Source: Tilletiopsis washingtonensis (taxonomy: Eukaryota > Basidiomycota > Exobasidiomycetes > Entylomatales). From it: a DNA stretch of 64,000 nucleotides. This document shows, one piece after another, positions 35,001-43,769 of this stretch. The notes under the pieces were generated by a model. It was not told where the DNA came from, did no database searches, and saw nothing but the letters and a program-made list of their open reading frames with translations. The stretch is taken from positions 570,754-634,753 of the forward strand of contig NW_020312012.1 in the NCBI RefSeq assembly GCF_003144115.1, read 5' to 3'. Made by a program: the position numbers and the translations under genes. How positions within the stretch are numbered: position 1 is the first letter of the stretch; every line of letters begins with the position of its first letter.

Positions 35001-35359
35001 CTGCCGGCTGCAGTGCCAGCGTTGCGCTCGCCCTACTCACCAAAGCCGCCATCGGCGAGCTTCAAGACGCGCGAGACACTGGCGCGCACCTGGTCCTGCC
35101 CGATGGCCTCTTCGGGGTCCGCCCGTTGAGCCCTCGACAAGGACTCTGCATCGCTGCCGTCGGCATTGGTTGTGCGGCGGCGCGGAGGGAGCGGATGCAG
35201 CAGCGCATGTACGGCGCCCCAGAAGGCCGCAGGCGCAGCCGGAGCTGCGCCAGAGCCGGAGCCCGAGCTGGAGGCCGAAGTGGACAAGCCGGACGACAGG
35301 GGTCCTTCAGCGGGCGCCAGAGCAACGAACGAGGCCGCTGAGCTGGAGCGCGCACTCAT
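32036..35359 (-). CDS. LDB17: Actin-patch protein Ldb17 / SPIN90 homologue
   Basis: SPIN90-family protein that binds Arp2/3 and controls endocytic actin patches. Exons 35359-35041, 34947-34829, 34766-34475, 34399-34299, 34242-33892 and 33835-32036 give 993 residues. The leucine-rich core is assembled across five introns: TLPTLLLSYEILLQYG, FNYQLIKLIVALNEQFMVSG, FGENLIFMLNRAS, LQLLVLKLLYLLFTTKET and LRHTYLRVLHPLL. The last exon (600 codons) is a disordered tail with several SH3-ligand stretches such as PPTPPRTASP, PPRPPKS and RRRPPAPPAW, fitting binding to SH3 proteins of the patch. Exon 1 is disordered, and its start is the only Met of that frame, so it is less certain. Confidence 0.9.
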
Positions 35360-36329
35360 CGCCGCTCACGCGGCCAGCTGCAGGTCCTGGCACAGCACGA
35401 GTGCGCCGTAGTCGCTGCGGCGCGGGGCAGGCTCGGCTCGGCTCCGCCGGCGGCGGCGCGCTGCGAGCTGGGCCGCGAGAGGCGAGCAGTGCCGCTGATG
35501 GGAAAGAGGTGTGAAGCGGGCGGCGTATGAGCTGGGACGGCAGCGAGCGAGCGGCTCTCTGCGGCGCTTGGTGGAGGTGGGCGCGCCGGGGAGGATGCGG
35601 GGATCGTTAGGGGCGGGTGCGGCAAGCGAGGGCCGGAACGACGGGCGCAGAGCGGCGCAGGGTACTGGAGGCTGGAGTGCGGGTAGCGTGACGGAGAAGC
35701 GTGCGTACTGGGCTGGAGCGGGACGGCGACGAGGCTGGAGGCGAGAAGGAAGGTGGGCACAGCGATGCGAGGGCTGGGCGAGGCAGGCCACTCCAGGCCA
35801 GCAGGCCCAGCAGGCCGGCGCACGGCTCGCGGCGCGCCTCGAGCTCACGCGAGCTGCATCCTGCCTGGCGCTGCGCGCGTGCAGCCGTGCCTCTCTGTGC
35901 CTGTGCTGCCAAGCCTGGCCGCATGCAGCGGCGCCCTCAATACGCCTGCCACTCAATGCCTCGGCCGCGTTTGTATTGCCTGACCTGGGCCGGCAATACA
36001 GCCTCTGTGTTGCTTGCGCGCTTGCAGCTCCGCGCGCTGAGCTTGCGCACGGCCTTCCGCAGCCTGTCTCCCGACGACGACGACCCACCTGCCGCGCTGC
36101 CTTTTGCTATCCCGCTCGCGCACAGCCTGCCACCCCTCCACAGCGTGCTCGCTGGCTTCGCTCTACTCGCCTGCACCATCCTCCCTCGGCACTCGTCGAA
36201 GCTCCATCTCGCTGAAGCCGCCTCGCTCCACGCCTGGCGCTCTGTGTGGCGCTCTCGCGTGCTCTCGAGCCGCCTCTCCAGCACATCCCGTCCTTCTCTC
36301 GCTGCACCACTCTCTCAAACTGCCTCGCC
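35360..36329. other. Intergenic between divergent LDB17 and BolA genes
   Basis: 970 bp holding two promoters. The 3' 200 bp before the BolA ATG are pyrimidine-rich (ctctcactcgcc-type runs), as expected for its leader. Open frames on both strands are compositional only. Confidence 0.45.
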
Positions 36330-37774
36330 ATGGTCTCTCAGGCACAGCTCGAGCAGGCCATCCGTGCCAAGGTGGAGGGCGTCACGTCGCTGGTGCGTGT
36401 GGCCGGCCCGCTCGGGCCCCGAGCAGGTCCGCGGCCGCGTGCCGCTGCCATGGCGTCAAAGGCTGACCTGGACGACGATACAGGTCGTGTCTGACGTGTC
36501 CGGCGGCTGTGGCCAGGTACGTAGCGCTGGTCGGCGCGCACGGCGTGTGCTGACAGCGGCACGGTCGCTGCGCAGGCGTACGACGTGATCATCGTCTCGC
36601 CCATTTTTGAAGGGTGCGTCTGCTGTGCGCGTGTCACAAGCTCGCCATGCTCACCACGCCGTCTTCCTGCGCTTCAGCCTGCCCACCCTCAAGCGTCACC
36701 GTCTGGTGAACGAGCTCCTCAAGGAGCAGATCGCCGAGCTGCACGCCTTCTCGCAGAAGACCTTCACGCCCAAGGTGCGCCCGTCTGAGTGGCTCCCAGG
36801 GACAGCATGCTGACGACTCGGCCACGATCACAGCAATACGAGGTCAGTCTGTCCATCACGCATGCGTCGCTTCACCCTGTGCCGCGTTTGTGATGCTGGG
36901 CAGGCGAGGCGGCGCATGCCGCGAGCGTCCGGCTCAGCTACAGTCTTTCTTCGTAAAGACTCTGGACGGCTGGCTGACGTGACCCCAGGCGCAGGGAAGC
37001 AAGACGGCCCCGCTCGCTCCGGTGACGCCGCCAGTGTCCGCAGGCTCTCTCTCTGCCACCTCGCCCGCGCCACGCAGCCACCACCGCAGCACGTCGTCCG
37101 TCTCCGTGCCCGAGCTCACGCTCACCACCGACGGCGACACGCTGTCCGGCATGGCCGCGCAGTCGGCCGGCCGTCCGCTCACACCCGGCGCCCAGCCCGG
37201 CGGCACGACGAGCACACTGCAGGACGTCGGCGGCAGCCCTGACGGGCGCTCGAGCCACTCGCCGAGCATCTCCAACCTGCACTTCAACAAGATCAGCAGG
37301 TGCGTCTGGCCCGCTTCCCGCAAACGAACTGCGAATGCTGACGTGTGCCGGCCCCTCTCCCTCCTCTTGGCCTGACAGTGTCGGTGAGTGCCGCCTGCCT
37401 CGCTTCGCACAGCGTCACACAGGCTGAGTGCTCCTGCTGCAGAGTTCTGGGAGCACCTGCGTGCCTTCCTGGAGGGAGAGTTCATGGGCCCGGCTGTCGA
37501 CGCCGGCTCGGCCAGCCCGAACACATCCGGCCGACCTCGCGGCGAGGCAGAGCTCGTCCGGTGCGTCGCGGCATCCTCGCGCTGCTTGCCCCAGCCCGCT
37601 GACACCGGCGTTGTACAGCGTCTTCGAGGAGATGCTCTCGTCGCAGCGTGGCTTCCTGTCAGGTCCGTCATCTGGCCGTGCGTCTCTCGCCCAGCCAGCA
37701 CTGACCCCATCACAGCCAGCGACATCGCTCGCATCCGCGACGGGACGGGCATGACGGGCCAGGGCGGTGTCTGA
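36330..37774 (+). CDS. BolA-domain protein, probably fused to an unknown C-terminal region
   Basis: BolA proteins partner monothiol glutaredoxins in cytosolic or nuclear iron-sulfur signalling. The domain is spliced from exons 36330-36392, 36484-36516, 36576-36613 and 36678-36774, then QYE at 36834-36842. Marks: VVSDVSGGCGQ with the metal-ligand Cys, VIIVSPIFEG, and the invariant His in LKRHRLVNELLKEQIAELHA. A GTCAGT donor after QYE and an acceptor at 36988 join in frame to 36989-37299, then a 5-nt exon 37379-37383, 37443-37560, 37619-37662 and 37716-37774, for about 258 residues. The added part is a Ser/Pro linker plus a short helical piece (VEFWEHLRAFLEGEF, VFEEMLSSQRGFL). Alternative: no splice after QYE, ending at 36893, with a separate downstream gene. 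Confidence 0.72.
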
Positions 37775-38841
37775 CGCGTTTGAATGCACTTGTTCCCCGC
37801 CTCGTCTGTGGTGCCGCGTGTGTCTCTCGCTGCGCCCCTCTGACGCTGCTGCGCGTACCGCATGCTGTTGCACACGTCGCACGATGACATTCGCATCAGG
37901 CGCGGCTGGGCAGCGTATGACACGATTCATGGCCGACGGCGGGAAGGCACTGTCGGTATGAGGCTTGCTGGGCCATGAGTACGCATCGACGGCTCCCCGG
38001 CACCGACCGAGCATGGCTTGCGGGGCGAGTCTGAAGCTCGCAAGTCCTAGCGAGCAGCCGCCAGTCGCACATGGCGTGCGATCTACAGACGCATGCCTAG
38101 CCTTCGAGCGTGCGATGCTTCTGGCGCCGACCGGTCGAGGCGCGGCACGCGCGGCAGGCGCAGAGCATGAAAACTGACCGTATTCGGCACGCAGAAAAGG
38201 CAGGCTTTGGCAGGCGCGCACCGCGCGTTGTAGACGCCCATTATCTGCCGATCGTGCGCGGTCCAACCAGCGCCTTGCCCCCTTCATCGTTCTGCATTCC
38301 GTCTCGAAGCGCATAGTGGAGGCGTCAACGACGCGGCAGAGTCGTCATGAATGCACTGAGGGCCGATTGTGGCCCTAGCTGCGCGGCCGCAGCATCTAGT
38401 CGGTATGCCTGGCGTACTACGCCCAGCGAATGACCTCTATGCGACGCTTCGGCCGTCACGCGATCAGATGGCTCCTTCGGATACTCTGTACACTCCTTCA
38501 GGAGTACTGCTGCAGCAGTGAAGACCGGCGCGACAGAGCAAGCATTGATGCCGAAGGCGCGAGCTGCAGCGCAGACTGTGCTGCCGCAGAGGCAGGGTAT
38601 CGCGCAGCGCAGCTCGCCGGCATGAGTCGGCCCATCTCTCGCTCGCATGGCCGAGGCTCAAGCAGGGGCACACAGGTCTCGGAATGGCCATGTACGACTG
38701 GTATGATGATTAGGACAGGTCTATGTGATCCGGGGTACCAGGACTGCGGACAGCGTTGTCCCTCCGCCCGTGAGGGCGTACGAAGGCACCTGTCGCCGCG
38801 ACGCGCGACCACGTTTGCTTGCGGCGACGCGAAGTGGCTGC
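37775..38841. other. Intergenic between convergent genes, nothing recognised
   Basis: 1067 bp between the end of the BolA-fusion gene and the stop of the disordered-protein gene. Local GC is a little lower than average. Open frames on both strands (37415-38314 minus, 38430-39023 plus) have no motif. No RNA gene seen. Confidence 0.45.
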
Positions 38842-39738
38842 TCAGGGCGACGGCGAAGAGCTTGGCCGCGCATCCGCACCTGCAGCGAGCACCAGGCTCA
38901 GACGGCCACCAGTCCCCTTGCGGCCGGCAGTCTTGCCTGCTGCCTCGCATGCGGCCGACGAGCGCCATGGGTCGACGTTCTCGTCGCCGAGGTCTTCCTC
39001 GCCTGTCGTGTCGTCAGGAGTGAGCGGTGCCGGCAGAGCAGCGGCCGCAGCGATGTCCTCCTCCGTGTCGGGGCGCACCTCCCAGTCGACGTCTGGGTGT
39101 GAGTGTCGTGGTTGCTGGACCTTGGCCTCGCTCGCAGCCAGCTTCAGGGCCTTCTCGCGCGTCGGGCGCTGCGGGCTGGGGCTCGTCTCCCTCGCGCGCG
39201 TCTCCCAAGTCGCGACCCGCTGCGCCTTGCGCGGCAAGGAGGCGAGTGACGGCGACGACTGGGCACGGCGAGCCGTGCGGCTGAGAGAGCCGTCATCTTG
39301 ACGCCGCGCCCCGCCGGACCCGAGCAGTCCGTCTGGGCCTGACCGATGTCCGCTCGGGGATGAAGAGGACTGGCGCTGCGAGGACGCGCCTGGCTGCAGA
39401 CCCGCTGCCGCTGTGTCGATATGAAGACGGTGCGGCGAGTAAGCAGCGTTCTCCGAGCGCGGCGACGACGACGATGCCGGGTGCGTCTCGAGCCGGGCAG
39501 AGCGCTGCTCGCGAGTCCGGCGGTGCGTCGCGCTGAGCAGCAGAGGCGAGGCCGCCGGCCGCTTGCTGGGCGAGCGTGGAGGGCTCAGCGTGCGCTGCAC
39601 CGAGTGAGAGACGCCTGAGGAGGACGCCGAGGCTGACGGCCGCGGCGCTGCGGCTTCTGTGCCGTTGTGCGCATGCGAGGTGTTGGCCGCGTGCTCGAGC
39701 GAGATGGGCGCCAGCGGCTGGCGCAGGCGGCGCGACAT
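38842..39738 (-). CDS. Disordered Ser/Arg-rich protein of unknown function
   Basis: Single frame of 298 residues, start chosen at MSRRLRQPLAPIS because upstream translation loses any protein-like character. The protein is rich in Ser, Arg, Ala and Pro, with many SP/TP sites (for example LSPPRSPSKRP and TSPSPQRP), so phosphorylation by CDK-type kinases is plausible. A conserved-looking acidic motif, EEDLGDENVDPWR, sits near the C-terminus, and RRLRQPL at the N-terminus fits a D-box-like RxxL. A cell-cycle regulator is one guess; I do not recognise a family. The coding call rests on length, start context and phosphosite-type composition. Confidence 0.55.
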   Translation of the reverse strand: MSRRLRQPLAPISLEHAANTSHAHNGTEAAAPRPSASASSSGVSHSVQRTLSPPRSPSKRPAASPLLLSATHRRTREQRSARLETHPASSSSPRSENAAYSPHRLHIDTAAAGLQPGASSQRQSSSSPSGHRSGPDGLLGSGGARRQDDGSLSRTARRAQSSPSLASLPRKAQRVATWETRARETSPSPQRPTREKALKLAASEAKVQQPRHSHPDVDWEVRPDTEEDIAAAAALPAPLTPDDTTGEEDLGDENVDPWRSSAACEAAGKTAGRKGTGGRLSLVLAAGADARPSSSPSP

Positions 39739-40660
39739 GGCGGTGCCGGATGATGATGCAGTCGCTGCGGAAGCCAGCGATGGTGCCTGATGGCGGTGAG
39801 CTCCGCGGCGGCAGAAGGAGCGGGTATGATGGCACCGGGCGCGAGGAGGATGTGGTGCGGAGCGAAGCTGCGGCGCGCGCCGCCAGAGCAACACACCGCG
39901 ACGCGCGACGCGTCCTCGCCGTGCAGCTCCGCCGTGGCCGCCAGAGGTGTGTGGAGGCGCCGGCGCCGCATGCGATGCATAGCATGACTTCGCACTCGCT
40001 CTAGCTGCCATCATCGCTAGCCGCGGGTGCAGTGCTCAGTGTCGTGCTACTGAGCAGCGAGTTCCGCTGCTCACGGTCTGCCGCTGAAACAGGCGCGAGT
40101 CTCGGCGCAGATCTGCCAGCGACCGTGTGGGGCGCGCCGCAGGTCAGCCTGAGTGGACGATCTGCTCCTTCTGCGCGCGTGTGCCGTTGCACGAGCGAGC
40201 GGGCGCCGTACGCAGCAGCTCAGCCTCGTTGGTTCTCACTAGGTGGCCGAGCACCGCAGAGAGCAAGGCGATCTGGGCAGCACGACAGGTGCAGCGACGG
40301 GCTGGCTAGAAGGCAGCGAGCAGGAGGACTGCCTCAGAGTAGCGCCGCGCGCGGCGCGGGATCTGGGCCCGTGCGCGCTGCGCCGCGGCGATGGTGTGCA
40401 GATGCGCTCTGCACCCCGCGCTGCCTGTCGCTCTTCCCGACTCCCACCTCCCGTCGATCAGCCGCACCCTCACCGCTCATAGCCCTCGTCGCTCATCACA
40501 GGCGGTCGCATCCTTCTGCTCACTCGCACTTCATCGCCTGCCTCGCCCACCTCGCGCCGCTGGGTTCACCGCGCCGCTCTTCGCGACCGACGCTCGCTCC
40601 ATCAGGCCAGCGGCTCATTCCCGCCGGCTCAGCCTGCAGCACTCGCGTGTGCGCACAGTC
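39739..40660. other. Intergenic between divergent genes
   Basis: 922 bp with the promoters of the disordered-protein gene and GLC8. A pyrimidine-rich stretch (about 40435-40600) precedes the GLC8 ATG and probably marks its leader. No other feature seen. Confidence 0.45.
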
Positions 40661-41917
40661 ATGGCATCGTCACCACGACACTCGCCGCCGCCCTCGGCGG
40701 CCGCACCCCGTCCGCGCGGCATCCTGAAGAACGCACCGCCAGGCGAGGGTCTGCCCTCGCAGCCTGAGCGCGTCGATGAGCATGGCAACAGGTGAGTGGC
40801 CGTCATGATGCGCCCCCTGCGTACAGCATGTGCGGGCTCTCGACATGCGTGCTGCGGCAGAGGAGATGGCGAGGCACTGTAACGCACGGCCTGTGCCAGC
40901 GCACAGTCCTGCGGTCCTCGCTCGGCACGACTCCGGCACTCCCGCACGCGCAGCCTTGCGTGAGCACGCTTCAAGCGTAGGCTTGTTGCGCAAGGACGAC
41001 CTCACTGTCCATTGATGCTGCCTGCAGACGCTGACCACGCACCAGGCTTGCGTGGGACGAGACGAACCTCACGTTGCACGAGATCGAGCGCGAGAACACG
41101 GCTGCGCGCATGAAGATCGACGAGCCAAAGACGCCTTTCGTACGCGCTGGCAGCTTTGGTTCTGACGGCGACGAGGTCGGCGGTGAGTGGCGCGAACACC
41201 TGACTGCGACCCGACACTCTGACGCCCGAGACAGGCTTCGATCTCGACGGCGATGCCGGCAAGCAGGGCGACAGCTCTTCGTCCGTTCAGGACGCGCCGG
41301 CCGCGCGTCGCAGCAGCTTCGCTGAGCAGCTCGCTGCGAACACTGCCTCGAACGCGGCGCTCGGTCGCGCTGCCAGCAGCGGCAGCGATGCTCCGTCTGC
41401 ACGCACTACGTCGCGGTCGCCCAGCTTCACGCTGCCGCCGGGCAGTAGGCGGAGCTCGAGTGCGAGCAACCGCGCCGAGGGACGCGGCGCCGTGCGCGAC
41501 GAGATGGCCGCGCGCGACCGCATGGACGTCGACGGCGAGGAGGCCATGGACGACGATGACGACGACGAGGAGCTCGACCCCGAGGGTCAGTCGCCGCTGT
41601 GCCTCCCACGCTGCCGCAGGCTGACGTCGGCCCATGACAGAGCGAGCGCAGCGCCAGGCCTTTGCGCAGAAGCGCAACCAGGTGTGTGGCTCGGCTGCCT
41701 CTGCGCGCTCCAGACGTTGCTGACGCCTCTCACAGCACTATGGCAACGAAGCCGAGGCGTGAGTCATTCAGTCAGCACGCTGTCGGCTCTCGGCCAGTCT
41801 GACGCCTGTCCCGCCAGCATGAAGGTCGCAGCTGCGCTGGCAAGCCGTGACGAGGAGGACGAGGACAGCGACGATGACGATGACGACGTCGGCGCAGGGC
41901 CAAACGGGCAGGTCTGA
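40661..41917 (+). CDS. GLC8: Protein phosphatase inhibitor 2 (Glc8-like)
   Basis: Modulator of type 1 protein phosphatase (Glc7). Exons 40661-40791, 41046-41182, 41235-41585, 41641-41681, 41736-41758 and 41818-41917 give 260 residues. The three PP1-contact elements are present in order: RGILKN near residue 20, LAWDETNLTLHEIERE then MKIDEPKTPFVR (with the GSK3-site Thr in KTP) at about 44-77, and the C-terminal helix ERAQRQAFAQKRNQHYGNEA. The tail is acidic. Intron 1 is 254 nt, about four times the local norm, and exon 5 is only 23 nt. One donor is GTCAGT, which shows that this variant is used in this genome. Confidence 0.93.
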
Positions 41918-42114
41918 GCGGCATGCAGGTGTCGCACGCGCATCTCGTCATAGCTCGTCATCAATGAACATTCACACGTCACGGAGCGGAGAGAGGAGGA
42001 GCGGAGAGAGGGACAGAGGCTGGTGTCGCAAGGGAAGCGCAGAGAGTGTGCAGCTGCAGAGGAGTGAGTCAGGAGGGCAACGTGGTAGCAGTGCCCGCGG
42101 CGCGGCACTCACAG

Positions 42115-43266
42115 CTACTCGTCGTCGTCGTCGCCGTCGCTGTCGGCGCTGAGATCAATGGAGAGCGTCACAGCGTTCTTCTTAGCCGCAGCCACTTCGG
42201 GCTTGATCTCGGGCTTGACGTCGTTGTTGCGCAGCTCGTTGCGCAGCGCAGCAATGCGAGCAGACGCTGCCATTGCGCGTTCAAGCAAGGCAGCTTCGTC
42301 GGCTTCCAGTTCTGCAAGCTGCGGGTGGACTGAGTCAGGTGGTGTGCCTTGCCGCAGCTCTGAGCTGTTCGCACCTCCTTTGCTGCGGCAGTTGCCTGCT
42401 GCGAGCTGCCATGCAGGCCCTTGTTGGCTGCACGTTTGTTGCTCTTGACCACCTCGGGGATGACCTCCGGGACAAATGCTGCCGCAAGGTAGCGGAAGCG
42501 GACTGTCAGCTCTGCCTCGCCTGTAGACACGCTTTTGTAGGAAGAAATGCGGATGGGGCTGCTTGGTTCTGCATTGCCGACGCTGCACAGAGTCAGCAAG
42601 GCGTTGTCTGACTGCATAGCAACGCAACGCACCCTGCAATGACACCATTGATGCCTGCCTTTGAGTTTGCAGCAGCAGCCGTCGGTGCGAGCGGAATGAA
42701 CGGCGGCTGAGCTTTGCAGCTGGTGCGAGCCTCCTCGCTACGCAGCGTGATGGCAACCTTGATGAATGTCACCTCAATGCAGCCAGGCTTGGAGATCAGC
42801 TTGCCGTGGCCTGCAGCACCCTCGTCGTCTGTGCAGCGGTCAGCATTGCTGGTTGCGCAGGCACCAGTCACCACGCATCAACAATTGCCAGCTCGGCAAA
42901 CTCAAAAGGCAGCCTCGTGACACCCTGCTCGTAGCCGCGGCACACGAAGGTTGAAGGGCCAGCAGGCTGAAGCATGTTGCACGCTGGCGTGCCATCGACG
43001 TTCATGAGCACCTGCCACGGGCCCGTGCCACATGTGTAGCTGATGGTGAAGGCCTGGCCAGGCTCGGCAACGATGTCTGCAGGCGTGGTCAATCAGCATG
43101 CGTGCAACAAGCCGCTTCTGACAGCCCCACTGCTGCACTCAGCACCTCACTCACCGACGTTCTGCACCGTGCCGGCTCCAACTTGCACGTCCTCACGCGC
43201 GTACTCAGTGACGGCCAGACCGGCCATCAGAACGCGCGCGTCGCAGCCGTGCGCAAGTGCAGGCAT
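42115..43266 (-). CDS. DUF7918-like basidiomycete protein with a non-GT intron donor
   Basis: Conserved-type fungal protein of unknown function. Exons 43266-43155, 43076-42879, 42828-42633, 42582-42375 and 42318-42115 give 305 residues. The layout fits DUF7918: an N-terminal beta-rich half (EPGQAFTISYTC, then FEFAELAIVDDEG), GCIEVTFIKVAI, VRFRYLAAAFVPEVIPE, and a C-terminal coiled coil LAELEADEAALLERAMAASA followed by an acidic end. To keep frame and the FEFAELAIV-DDE continuity, intron 2 (42878-42829) must start with AT (ATGCGT), one base from the common GTGCGT. A GTGTCA donor upstream would also keep frame but deletes 15 conserved-looking residues. The family match is from memory of motif order and is moderate. 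Start is the first ATG in frame. Confidence 0.68.
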
Positions 43267-43769
43267 GATGGCGCAGAGGGGCGCGCTGCTGAGGGGCAGG
43301 AAGGCGCAGAGGGAGGCGAGCGCCGAAGGGCGCTTGACGGCGCGGCGGCAGCGGGACAGGGGGTGATGTGGTGGAGAAGCAGGCGCCGCATCCCGCTCCA
43401 GTCGCACCCTCGCAGTCCGGGTAGAGTGCTGATGCTGGCCTGCGATCAAAGCGTTCCTTCGCTCGATGTGGCAGGCAACGAGTCAGGCACAGCAGGGGGC
43501 CCGCGCGCGGCGCGCGCTGGCAGCAGCGCCGCCGCCCGCCGCGCGACGCGTGCACGCAGCGCGACCGCCGTTGAATAGCAACGCGCCGCCAGCGCCATGC
43601 CACCGCCGCCGCACGCCCCCTCCGTCCTGCCGCTGGTCCTCAGACCGCCTGCTGCTGAGCTCGCCCAGAGATATCACCGCCTGTCTTCGCGCAAGCTGGA
43701 TGGTCAGCACAGCGCCGTTTGTCTCACTCTAGTGGATGCGAGCACTTGAACTGCATTGCTCGAGCTGCG
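43267..43769. other. Intergenic between two minus-strand genes
   Basis: 503 bp carrying the promoter of the DUF7918-like gene and the 3' end of the 991-residue gene. The frame of the DUF7918-like exon 1 stays open upstream to about 43449 but has no ATG there. Nothing else seen. Confidence 0.4.

Noticed and set aside
36891-36895. TGATG stop-start overlap, suggesting a bicistronic BolA plus second frame starting MLGRRGG
   Set aside because: That second frame would need a 36-nt intron (36953-36988), shorter than any other intron here; splicing from QYE is simpler.
37415-38314. 299-codon minus-strand frame downstream of the BolA gene
   Set aside because: Partly antisense to BolA-fusion exons; no motif and biased composition.
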